Assembly (NCBI GenBank): GCA_963669155.1
Contig: OZ022576.1
Coordinates: 29,479,938-29,543,937 of the forward strand
Direction: 5' to 3'
Length of the DNA stretch: 64,000 bases
DNA from: Arbacia lixula
Lineage: Eukaryota > Echinodermata > Echinoidea > Arbacioida > Arbaciidae
Part shown: positions 22,801 to 36,041 of the stretch, piece by piece
How the letters are laid out: each line of letters starts with the position of its first letter
How positions within the stretch are numbered: the stretch's first letter is position 1
Notes under the pieces: generated by a model
Told to the model about the DNA's origin: nothing
Seen by the model: the letters and a program-made list of their open reading frames with translations, nothing else
Database searches by the model: none
Position numbers and translations under genes: made by a program

Positions 22801-25800
22801 CTTACAGCTTTAATCAATCAACTGATTAATTCCTTCAGGACAAGCAGTGATCAATTGAAGATGATTTGGATCACACTTGACTTCATTTCACCCATCTTTC
22901 AAGAGCCATGCAGGTGGCATATTAATCAATGAAGTTTTGTTCTTGATCTTTGTCTTGCCATGACTGGTTTTGTGCATGGTTTGGCAAAAGGGACATTTTT
23001 CAAACAAATGTATGTTGCCAAACAAGGTTTGTAAATGCTGCTCATACCATGCAAAATCAACACTGTGGAGCACCTCAAACTATATTGCGGTATTCTTTAG
23101 CAATCTGATAAGTTAATAAGAGACAGTGGTTAGTTTACCAGACAATTTCGGAAGGAGAACACACAGCAGTAGCCACTCCTCCAATAAGACACCAGGGGTT
23201 GATCACTGTTTGACCACCCGTCACATTGACCTTAGCTTCCATAGCCTTGTCCTAATGGGGAAAAACATCACAAATATAAAATTATAGCTTTGAATCCATC
23301 AATTAATATCATGTTGTCTTGCAAATGCATTTTTAAAAATATAAAATGTACTTTCTTGTCTTTTTATTATACATCCCTATATTAATATGAAATATTCAAG
23401 GGTATTATTTCCTCAGGTTTGATATGTACTTTACATTCCAGAACATGTTTAAGAAATAAACCACACCCCAAAAACATTTCCATGACCTGATCTTTACAAA
23501 AAAACACACAAAAAACTCAAGAACTGTTAAAATTTTTACACTTTCCATTTCATACTAAAATCATAACATGGAGGACAAATAAATCCTAAAAACATGTTTG
23601 GGGTCCCATCTCACCTGAATAAACATTTCTGTAATTATTTTCTTACAAGGTGGGACTTTGACTACCAACATATTGTATATCTGTAAATGAAATGTCATAA
23701 GGCTTTCTGACTCACCTTGAAGCCTCGGATGATCAGGGGCATGATGGCATCTCGCTCCTTGTCAGTGAAGGCTTTGGGCACTCCCAACAACATCAGCATA
23801 TTGTTACACTCTGTCACTCCCATCGCATACAGATCACTTAGAACATTAGCACAGGCAATCTGGCCCTGAAAGAAAAGTATAAGTAACAAAACAAACTCAT
23901 TATAAACAAGGTGGTTCGCGAACCACAAGTCTCACCTGATTTCACAATCAATAAACAGTGCTAAGTATTTTTCAAATATTTTTTTCAATCTATTAGACCC
24001 CTAGATGACCTTTGACCCCATCAGCCTCATGAAGAGACACATGTGGTATTACCCAAGGATCATTTTGTTCCAAGTATGATCACAATTGAGACAGAAATAA
24101 AGAAATGAGCGCAGGTCAAATGGAAACTTTGAGAAAAATGATGCACATGGCCTCATATCATTTGACCTTTTGACCCCTAGATGACATTTGACCCCATCAT
24201 CCTCATAAAGACACACATGGTATCACCCAAGGATCATTTGTACCAAGTGTGATCACAACTGATGCTGAAATAAAGAAATGAGAGCAAGTTAAAGAAAAAC
24301 TTCAACATTTTTGTTCAGACCAACAGACTAACAATAAAAGTGATTACTAGGTCTCTACCGAGAGACAAAAAATATAAACACAGGTTAAAGACAGCCAGTC
24401 CCTTTTGCAGATCACCACAAAACCATCGAAACATTGTCAAAACATATAGAGAAGTGTTAGCAAGCTGTATATTCATAATTTGAAACTGATACGTAGTGTA
24501 AAATTCAAATAATGCACGTAAACAACGTCCGATTAATAGTCTTTGCCTCAGGCTCTTAGCAGTTTGTGTTGAAATATCTGCTTTGTTGATTAACCTGTTT
24601 ATTAAATTATAAAATGCATTATGAAAAAATTGTTCTATAGAAGGAATCATCTCCATAGTTTGGTTGTAGCGTCAGCTACGTGGTAACCCTATATCATACG
24701 GGATGCACTGTTCAAACACGCTTAACACGCTAAAATGACGACACGGCATAAACAGCTTTGAAGTCCTTTCTGTTTATTAATGTCAATTGTCTCTGACTAT
24801 GATCTCAGCTTGGGATCACAATCGCTAGCAATTAAGACTCGTCGCAATTCCACTGTGGGTATTACTGATCGCCAACTCTGTGCGTATTACTGTGCGCCAG
24901 ATCTGTGCGCATTACTGTGCGGTTCACTGTAGACAAATAATAACAATAACAATGTGTTAAATGTTGAACTTCCTAAATACACAAATGTACTGAAGTAACT
25001 AATAACATATACATAACTAAGTGAGATGATTATCACTAGTTGCATGTCAAATCCTAATCTTATGTTTCCAATCATCACATACCAATGGGACATATAAATG
25101 TATACTTCATTCCAATATCAACAGATACTATGTTATCGTAAGGCATAGCTATATTCTGTGGAATATGTGTCTGACTGCACATAAACTGCATATTTAATAC
25201 AGCTTAAGCAATTAATATAGTGGATTATACTAATGCATAAAGATTAACAGAGAAATAACATTCATGGACAATATATCCTGCTTAACTACTGAAGGATATC
25301 AAATCACATCACAATAATGCGTTATATAACCTTGGGCTAATTAGCGTAATATAACGCCCTGAGTACATATTCATCACTAACCTCTGTTGTTTCAGTATTA
25401 AACTTCATCTATGTGCTGCTGTATTGTGACGTATACCATTATCAGTACCTTAGAGTTACAATTAACCATGAACTATGCTCTAGATTTGTACAAGTATAAT
25501 AAACCACTAATTGATTTCTATACCAAATCTACTCAATCTTCATTATGCATAAATATATAATGGACTTAACATATTCTACTAATACATACTAGCTTAGTCA
25601 AATAATGTGAATAACTGTTCAATATTCTACAACTTTATCCTAAATCATATGCGATAAAGTAATGCTTGGCTCTATAATAGCAATCTGCGGTTTGCAAGCA
25701 CTTTAACGGATGAATTGATTCATATGAGTCCTTTAATCTGGCATTTATGTTTATCACAACGCAGATGTACATCGATAATGGTACAGTAAATCATGACTGC

Positions 25801-28800
25801 ACATGGTCAGGTGTTGATATAATAACAAGGCTGGTTCTTACGGTATGAACAATAAATAATCTACTTTGCTTCATGGTAGATGGTATCTACTTGAGTTCAA
25901 CAAGTTCATGAACATTCTCACTTCCAAACAGTGTTAATACAACAGTAACTTTGATACATGTATAACAAATAGAAATAAACAACATAAATTCTTACTCACC
26001 AACTGTTTGCAATCCTAGGGTTATGTTCAGTTCTCAAATCTGTGCAGAACTCAATTTTCCCTTCCTTCTTCTTGCTCGGTCAGGTTTCTTCTGACCATAT
26101 ACTTTCAGTTTGCTTTTGCCTGCCCTTCCCAAATTTCTTTTTTCTTTGTTCATTTGGACCCAACTTAGGGCAATGACCGCTTGCCACAATCACTCCTTCA
26201 CTAGCAATAGGGATTGCATAAGCATTAGTCACACACTCTGGGGTTATTCTGTACACTTTCACTTTGGGTAAGCTACCGTGGTTACCCACAGAAGTAAACA
26301 AGGTCATTTACAAGGAATAGGCTATCTTGCCGCTACATACCCGGCCCCAAATGAGAACTCTCCAAGTTATTCATTTCATATCATAATTCATTTAGCGGCA
26401 ATTAACTCAAACAAACTCTTTAAGACAAACATTCAAATTTCTTAACTTGATTCAGTTAACATTGATACATTATGTTAGTAATTAGAATAACATATCGGAT
26501 ACTTAATTTTTTAATTACCTATGATTCTTACAAATGTTGATGTACTTGCTTCAATTCACTGTTCAGGGAAGTATGGCTCATTTACTTTGCAGCTTCTAAG
26601 AAGCACAATTTTGAGATTGGCCTTCTGAAGTACTTTGGCCCTATTCTCACTTCAACTTGCCTGACCCAGCCATGTTTGTCAGGGTAAGTTGTTGTGATTC
26701 TACCCAGTGGCCACTGCCCGCGAGGTGCGCTGTCGTCCGCCACTAGAACTAAGTCATCGACGTCAAAGTTCCTTCGTGGTTTCGTCCACCTCTGTCTTTG
26801 CTGAAGAATTGGAAGGTACTCTTTGGTCCATCTCTTCCAAAACTGGTCAGCGAGATATTGGACCTGACGCCATTTCCTGCGGCTGTAGCTGTCGTTGGGT
26901 TGGAAGAGTCCTGGAGGTAGGGCGGGACTCCCTCTCATCAGTAATAGATGATTGGGTGTCAATGGCTCCTCATCTCTCGGATCTAAACTGAGATGTGTGA
27001 GTGGTCTCGCATTAAGGATGGCCTCTACCTCCGTCAGCAACGTTGTCAGTGCCTCATCCGTCAAGACCTGTTGGGTGAGGAGGCCACCTAGGATCTTCCG
27101 CACAGAACGGATGATCCTTTCCCAAACTCCACCCATATGGCTAGCTCCTGGTGGGTTAAACTCCCACTGAATCTCCTTCTGAGCCAGAAACCGTCCGACT
27201 TTCGCAGAATTCAGCTCTTTGAGACTCTCCTTTAATTCCCTATGGCCACCTCGGAAGTTTGTTCCATTATCGCTGAAAATCTTGTCCGGGTTTCCTCTGC
27301 GATTGGTGAATCTTCGTAGGGCATTGATGAAGGAATCTGTTTCTAGAGAATGCGCGACCTCTAGATGAACTGCTCTAGATGCTAGGCAGGTGAACACGCA
27401 TCCGTATCGCTTCACTTGGGCCCGTCCTCTCTTAACCATAAATGGGCCGAAGAAGTCTACTCCGGTGTTGGTGAACGCAGGCTTATCTGGGGTGACTCTT
27501 TCTGCCGGGAGGTCAGCCATGAATTGCTCTCCTCTGGGAGCGTTTCTCTTCTTGCACAGGAAGCAGTTTCCCAACACCCTCCGTACTGCGGCACCGCCTT
27601 TCATGATCCAGAATCTCTCTCTTAGCGCTGTCCACGTCATTCCTGCACCCGAGTGCCCAACCCTTTGGTGATAGTCTACTATCAGCAGTGTTGTTACATG
27701 GTGATTGGACGGGAGAATCACCGGATGTTTTGTATCATCCGAGAGTGGAGCCTCCGCTAATCTCCCTCCAACCCGCCATAATCCGTCTATCCTGATTGGG
27801 TTCAACTTGTCTAGAGGGCTGGCCCGTTGGCGCTGACCATGGGCTCCCATGGAGTCTTCACTTGGGAAGGAAACCTTCTGGACTTGCTTGAGTACTTCTC
27901 TTTCAGCTTCTTTGATCTCTTGAACTGTTAGGTCGTCTCTTGTAAACGTTCTTCTGGATCGCGACAAGAGATACGTCTTGTACCGAAGCAGCCAAGCGAC
28001 GCCCCTTGTCAGACCTTTCCAGGAAGAGTAGTGCGTCATCAAGGCTGTGAGGGGGTCTGCTGAGAGTGTCGTGAATACCTTGGACTTCTTCACCTCGGGA
28101 TCCCTCTCCAGGTCTCGTTCAGGCACATCTCCCCGTCTAAGCATCCCCACAGGAGTGTCTGGCCATTCAGCTTCTTCTCTCAGTAGGAAGTCTGGTCCTT
28201 GGATCCATCTGGAGAGCCCATCTGATGTTACTCCACGGGAGCCTTCATCTGCAGGATTGCTGTTTGTGTCCACGTGCCGCCACTGTGACATGTCACTCGC
28301 GGCCTGGATCTTTGCGACTCTGTTTGCCACAAACGTATGGAACCTCCTGCTCTCGTTGCTGATGTACAGCAGCACGGCCGTTGAATCCGTCCAGTACGTA
28401 GTTGAAGTGAATGACATCTTCAACTCGTCTCGTATCATCCTATCCATATTCACAGCAAGGACAGCTGCTGTCAGCTCCAAGCGTGGAATGGATGTGGACT
28501 TCAACGGGCATAGCCGACTCTTGCCCATGATGAATGCACAGTGCACCTTACCTTGCTCATCGACCAGGCGAAGGTAAGAAACTGCTGCATACCCCCTTTC
28601 TGAAGCGTCACTGAAGTGGTGCAGTTCACGCGACACCACTTTGCCAAATTGCGCGGGCTTCAGACATCTTGGTATAGCCATGTGTGACAGTCCCGGTAGG
28701 TCATCAAGCCACTCAGTCCAGGCTTGTAGGTCTTTGTCGTCTATGCGCTCGTCCCAGTCCAAGCCTCTCCGGCAAATGGACTGAAGTAACATCTTTGCTG

Positions 28801-31800
28801 GAAGGACAAACGGTGCTACAAAACCCAATGGGTCATACAGGGAGCTCACCATCGACAGGATTCCTCTTCTAGTTGGGGGCTTCTCCTTGATGCAGACCTT
28901 GAACCCAAAGTTGTCAGTCGATACATCCCACAGCACTCCTAATGTGCGCTCTATCGGAAGGCCATCCAGATCCAAGTCGACGACTGAGGGAGCTCTTTCT
29001 GCCTGCGGTATGCTATGCAGCACCTCGCTGTTGTTACTAATCCACTTGGTTAGTCGAAATCCTCCTTTCTTCAACAGGCTACATAGCTGCTCTACCAGTC
29101 TTGTGGCATCATCCTTTGTTGGTACTGACTTCAAGCAGTCGTCCACGTAGAAATTGTCGTAAACCGTCGAGATCGCTGCTTCATCGAAATCATCTTTGTT
29201 TTGCTCGGCGGTCTTCCTCAGGGCAAAGGCTGCGCAACTCGGTGAAGACGTGGCGCCAAACAAGTGAACTGTCATGCGGTATTCAGTCGGTTCTGTAGAG
29301 AGGTCACCATCCTTCCACCACAGGAAGCGTAATGCCTGTCGATCCTTCTCTGGGACCTTCACCTGGTGGAACATTGCTTCGACGTCTCCTACCACAGCCA
29401 CTTGCTCCTCTCTGAATCGTGTCAAGACGCCTACAATACTGTTGGTATAGTCTGGGCCTTGAAGCAGCTGATCGTTCAGGGATGTTGTCCTGTATCGCGC
29501 TGCGCAGTCAAACACCACTCTCACCTTGTCTGGCTTGTGAGGGTGGAATACAGGGTGGTGTGGCAGGTACCATTCTTGGTTGACTGCTCCTGTTGTCTCT
29601 GCACTTTGCTCTTGGTCCTGGGCTACTTCTTCTGCATACCCTTTCTCGATGTAATCTGCCATAGTAGCGGTGTACTTCTGCAGAAGACCATCGTCCTTCA
29701 GGAGTCTGCCCTTCAAGTAGCGTAGCCTTACCTCTGCCATTCGTCGGTTGTTAGGCAGGTAAGGTGGGTAGTGTCTCCACGGAAGTCCGACTTGGTAGTG
29801 ACCATCGACAAGCTTCACTGACTCTTCCATGGTAGACCTTGCCCTTTTGTCTTCAATGGACTCAGCCAACTTCTCTTCTTCTCCTTTCCCGACCTGATGA
29901 TCCAGCTGCCAGAATCGATCCAGCTGCTCATGCAGGTCTACCTTATCAAGGCGAGCGAAGTTGGAGTGGTAGTCGCTGGCCTCCTTTGATTTCAACTGGC
30001 GAACTGGACCCATCACCGTCCAACCAAGGGGTGACTTGATTGCATAGGGCTCCTTGCGGTTCCCCCTCCTCTCATCGATCACCCAAAATGCTTCTGGTGA
30101 GTCTCCCCCAATCAGGAGTTTCACATCCGTACCATCTATTGATTGGAGGTCGATGTCCTGCAGGTGTTTCCACCTCCTAAGATCTACTTCTTCCGGTATG
30201 GAAGCTTCGGAAATGGGTAGGCTTTTCACTGACCATACCTGGGGCAGGTCTATTTCTTCGTCCCCAGTCAGACCTTTTACTTTGAGGGCGACCTCCAAAC
30301 TGTCTCTACCTTCACATCTTCCTGTGACGGTTGTAAGATTAAGTTTGCGTTTCCTCCCGAGGATGCCCAGTTCTTCCACCAGCCTCTCATCACACAGAGT
30401 GACGTCACTGCCCTCGTCCAGCAACGCCCAGGTCTCTACGTCTCCGTACCTGCCTGATATCTTAACAGGTACTACACGTAGGCATACCTTCTGTCTTGAT
30501 GCTTGGCTGTGGAAGCTACCGCCATCTGCCGGTCCAGCGGTTCCTTCTCTGGGTTCGCTGTGTGGTTGCCCGGCCCCAGTGCTGCTACGTGGCTCCTGTT
30601 TCCTCGGTTGGGTGTGGATAAGCACATGATGCTTTCTCACACAACCATCCTTGCCGCACATTGGTTTTGCTGTACAGCCTCTTGCTGTGTGTGAAGGCAA
30701 GAGACAGTTGAAGCATAATCTCTTTTCTTTCAGAAATGTGAAACGATCTTTAATTACCTTTTCTTTGAAAGTGGTGCATGTGTCCAGGTGATGGGCTCTT
30801 CCACAGCAAGGGCACGTCTTCTTGTCCGCTGATGCGTGGAAGATGGAACCTTTGTTCCCCTTGGGTTTCGTCGATGGAGGGCGCTTCTCGATCTTACCTT
30901 GACGTCCTACGTTTTTTCCAAATACGTTGCTGGCCACCTTAGCCGAGTCCTCGATGAAGTCCGTCATGTGGGCGAAATTGGGGATGACAGCTTGCTCCAT
31001 CAGGTTATGGGCTCTTCCTGCCCATTGCGACTGTAGATGCACCGGAAGGAGCTGCTGGATTTTCAGGAGCGTCTCTGTGGTGCTCATGTCTGCGGAGTAC
31101 CCCATCTGCGCAGTTGTCATCTGACACCGTCTCATGTCGCGTGCCAAGTCCCAGAGAGCTTCACTGTCACTTGGCCGTAGTGATTCTCTTTGGATCACTC
31201 TTTCCACGTGAGCTCTGGCGACGATGTAGTTCCGGCCGAACTGGTCTTGCAGCAGCACTCTCGCACGGGAGTAGCCTATAGCTGGGTCAAGCAAGATGCA
31301 ATTTTCTATCGCTTCTCGAGCCTTCCCTGAACAAAACTGAATTAAGTAGCTTAATCTTAACCTATCATCCTGTACCCTCTGTGCAATATTTACTTCAAAA
31401 CTGTTAACAAAACTCCAGTAATCAATCGGATTACCGGAGAATGTCGGCATGTCTGGCTTTGGCAAGCTCATTGCCATAGCCATCATGCTTGACATTGGTA
31501 CATCTACAGGCACTTGTCTACTTGTTACATTCATGTCCTGCCCCCTACTGATCTGCCCAGCTCCTTGGTTATTAATCCCATCTCTGTCTACATCTACACC
31601 ACGTACAGTATGTCTCACATTTGAACTATGGTTGTGGTCAATAACATGCATATCTACACTCCTAGCCTCATTCGGAGGACGGTTACCATTACCTTGACGT
31701 TGCACCGTTACCTGATCGGCGCACCATTGCTCAGTTCTATGAGCGCTGTCTACCTTGTCCGTTGGAAGGTTGTCGGCAGGTTTTTGTGCATGGTCGTCAC

Positions 31801-34800
31801 TCAGCTCAAGTTCGATATGTTCTTGCCACAACGATGCCTCAATTTCAGCATTTTCTAGTTCGTTCTCCACCTTGAGGAGTTCCAACCTCTCGCTTAGTTC
31901 AAATTGGGATTTTTTCAGTTTTTGTTCAGCGAGCAACTGCTCCCTTTTACGCTTTGCAAGTTCCTGTTTAATTCTTGCCTCCTGCAGCTTCACTGAGGAT
32001 GAGCGGCTGGCCTTGGAATTCTTCGTTGTAGTCGACCTAACTTCAAGGTCGGCAGAGGCGGCAGCCTCCACCCCACGTCCAAGTCCAGCTCTCAATTCTC
32101 CCCCAGCTCCAGGTCCAAGTCCAGCTCGTGGTTCAGCTCTGGCTCCTGATCCATCTCCTGGTCCGGCTCCTGGGCTAGCTCCTGCAGCTTCGTGCGTTAC
32201 ACCAATCTCTGCATCCGCCATGATGTGGATAAAAGTTGTGAACTGATGTAGCGTCAGCTACGTGGTAACCCTATATCATACGGGATGCACTGTTCAAACA
32301 CGCTTAACACGCTAAAATGACGACACGGCATAAACAGCTTTGAAGTCCTTTCTGTTTATTAATGTCAATTGTCTCTGACTATGATCTCAGCTTGGGATCA
32401 CAATCGCTAGCAATTAAGACTCGTCGCAATTCCACTGTGGGTATTACTGATCGCCAACTCTGTGCGTATTACTGTGCGCCAGATCTGTGCGCATTACTGT
32501 GCGGTTCACTGTAGACAAATAATAACAATAACAATGTGTTAAATGTTGAACTTCCTAAATACACAAATGTACTGAAGTAACTAATAACATATACATAACT
32601 AAGTGAGATGATTATCACTAGTTGCATGTCAAATCCTAATCTTATGTTTCCAATCATCACATACCAATGGGACATATAAATGTATACTTCATTCCAATAT
32701 CAACAGATACTATGTTATCGTAAGGCATAGCTATATTCTGTGGAATATGTGTCTGACTGCACATAAACTGCATATTTAATACAGCTTAAGCAATTAATAT
32801 AGTGGATTATACTAATGCATAAAGATTAACAGAGAAATAACATTCATGGACAATATATCCTGCTTAACTACTGAAGGATATCAAATCACATCACAATAAT
32901 GCGTTATATAACCTTGGGCTAATTAGCGTAATATAACGCCCTGAGTACATATTCATCACTAACCTCTGTTGTTTCAGTATTAAACTTCATCTATGTGCTG
33001 CTGTATTGTGACGTATACCATTATCAGTACCTTAGAGTTACAATTAACCATGAACTATGCTCTAGATTTGTACAAGTATAATAAACCACTAATTGATTTC
33101 TATACCAAATCTACTCAATCTTCATTATGCATAAATATATAATGGACTTAACATATTCTACTAATACATACTAGCTTAGTCAAATAATGTGAATAACTGT
33201 TCAATATTCTACAACTTTATCCTAAATCATATGCGATAAAGTAATGCTTGGCTCTATAATAGCAATCTGCGGTTTGCAAGCACTTTAACGGATGAATTGA
33301 TTCATATGAGTCCTTTAATCTGGCATTTATGTTTATCACAACGCAGATGTACATCGATAATGGTACAGTAAATCATGACTGCACATGGTCAGGTGTTGAT
33401 ATAATAACAAGGCTGGTTCTTACGGTATGAACAATAAATAATCTACTTTGCTTCATGGTAGATGGTATCTACTTGAGTTCAACAAGTTCATGAACATTCT
33501 CACTTCCAAACAGTGTTAATACAACAGTAACTTTGATACATGTATAACAAATAGAAATAAACAACATAAATTCTTACTCACCAACTGTTTGCAATCCTAG
33601 GGTTATGTTCAGTTCTCAAATCTGTGCAGAACTCAATTTTCCCTTCCTTCTTCTTGCTCGGTCAGGTTTCTTCTGACCATATACTTTCAGTTTGCTTTTG
33701 CCTGCCCTTCCCAAATTTCTTTTTTCTTTGTTCATTTGGACCCAACTTAGGGCAATGACCGCTTGCCACAATCACTCCTTCACTAGCAATAGGGATTGCA
33801 TAAGCATTAGTCACACACTCTGGGGTTATTCTGTACACTTTCACTTTGGGTAAGCTACCGTGGTTACCCACAGAAGTAAACAAGGTCATTTACAAGGAAT
33901 AGGCTATCTTGCCGCTACATTGGTAATTACTCATAAAATTATAAATTATTACTCATAAAATTAGGATTTCACACTTGCATAATAACCACATAGATACTGT
34001 AACGAAGACTAATACTTTTTTCGTAGTACGAAAAAAGTCGGTTTGAAATTTAACGGCTGAATTTTTTTACATATACAGAAAGCTTGAACATGCTATATTC
34101 TTAGAAATGGTCTTGAATCACACTTTCTTCAATTTACGATCGTGATAGACGATTTCAAAATTTAAGCTTGCAAAAGGGACGGACAATCTTTAAGATCAGA
34201 AAGCAATACAGTTGATTACTGTAAGTAAAAACTGTCATGTCATATTCAACACAGTCTTGTAACTATTTTTAAACATTTGTGTGCACAAATAGTAAGTGGC
34301 AAGGCGGTGCTGACATATTCTCTTTAGTAATTTTTCTTTTGTAAATGATCGGTTATATTGAACTTCTATATCTATCAAAATATAGCGTGTAAGACTTAAC
34401 GTTTTGTACACATTCATGACTTTCAAATTGTATTAATCAGGACATATATTTAATTGAGGCGTAACTTACTTGCACATAGGGGTCATCAACTAGGGGAAAG
34501 AAGAAATCTGTAGTTTGGACAAGGCTCAGACCTTGTGACAGTGGAGTCACACTGCAGTCTGCGCCAACACCTGTCAAAATGAACATAAGAGGCGAAATGT
34601 CATGAAGCATACCAACTTCACATGTGAATCTTGATCTACTAGAAATATACAACAGGCCCAATATATAATCAATGAATTGCCCCATTAAAAAATTTGGTTT
34701 GTCCAAAAATTTCTGTGTTGGGACAGAACATGAACGTAACATTGCAGATTTTACCTTCAATACCTTGATGGACATTCCTTGACTGTTAGTAATTGGAAGA

Positions 34801-36010
34801 TAGACATTTTCCGTAATTTCCATTTTTCATAAATCTGAACGATACTGTGGACTTATCTTCTTAAGAGCGGTTTTCCTTTGATTCCAAATTCCAACTATGG
34901 TCTGAACATAATAACTTTCAAAGACCTGACAAGAGAAGAAAAGTCTTTCCTCTGACTTTATGAACAAGTTTAACATTAAACAATGCCATGGAAAGATTAA
35001 TAACATACAAAACTTCTACTCATCTTTATCATTTCCCCAGCCAGATCTTGGCAAGAAAAACAAAATCTGAAAATCAGCACACAGCACAAGTCTCCTTAAA
35101 ATTTGAGGTAAACAATTGTAACCATTTTTGAAATATGCTATATTATGTTAGTTTTAGGTATTTTTCCACATATCAATAAACATTTCATAAGATATGAGGT
35201 TTCAAAGTGTCCAAATTGTCTTTTTTTTGCCAAGCATTTTAATCACCTCTGAAGCAGGAAAGATCTCCATTAAGCTTTTATAGCTTGTAGTTTTTTTTTA
35301 TTTTTAGTGAATTACCGTTTTCATTGGTTTTGCAACCTACATATATATCTTTATTTCCTTTGTGTAAATGATTATGCATTGATACAATAACATAATTACA
35401 ACATAAATAAAAGCTTGCTAACATTTTATACCTAAAATGCACTTTCGGTTATCCCCCCCCCCGCCCCCCCCCCCCCCCCCCCCCCGTTGTACATAAATCC
35501 AAAAGTTTAGAGGCTATGTATCATATTGAAAATTTAATGTAAGTAATCACACTTCGTCTCGTGATGTAAGTTACGCAAAAAATGAATTGAGGCAATTTTC
35601 TTTTCATTTTTTACACTCATTCTGCGAAATATCTGGGAGCGGATTATGCCCTTCCCATCCTCTCCCCCCTCCAGCAGTTTATATAGTCTAACTTTTAAGC
35701 TAGGATTAAAAATACACATTCATATCACAGCCCTAACAGTAACACCCGATTTGCAACACACACACCAAAAAAAAAAAAAAAAACAGCACCAAAGTAAACA
35801 CACAAGTTACATAGGCCTATTTGAATTTCAATAAACTTCGGTCAGAATTTCAAATGTTTAAGTGTATGGAGATTGATCCTTACACACATTCTATGAATTC
35901 TTCATACATAAGCCACAATCCTATGACTACCCCCCCTCCCCCCCCCCCCCCCCCCAGGCCCCAAGCCCCAAGCCCCGGGCCCAATGCCAGAAGCAGAGCC
36001 CAGACGCCCC

Positions 36011-36041
<31 letters not shown>

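Larger units (their letters stand above)
24665..33919 (-). mobile_element. Complete BEL/Pao LTR retrotransposon in SEPHS2 intron 2
   Basis: This is a 9,255-bp element with two LTRs of equal length (1,673 bp) and one uninterrupted gag-pol frame. It is flanked by the perfect 5-bp target duplication TTGGT (24660-24664 and 33920-33924). The LTRs look identical wherever I compared them, which implies a recent insertion. It lies in the same transcriptional orientation as SEPHS2. Only 25 bp separate the 5' LTR from the gag start, and a canonical primer-binding site beginning TGG is not obvious there. No envelope gene was seen. Confidence 0.95.

Noticed and set aside
24315-24656. 113-codon minus-strand frame beside the BEL element
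   Set aside because: No family motif, no splice context, ordinary AT-rich composition; probably chance.
26707-32246. Multiple plus-strand open frames of 60-190 codons across the BEL element
   Set aside because: They are antisense shadows of the gag-pol frame and lack any domain.
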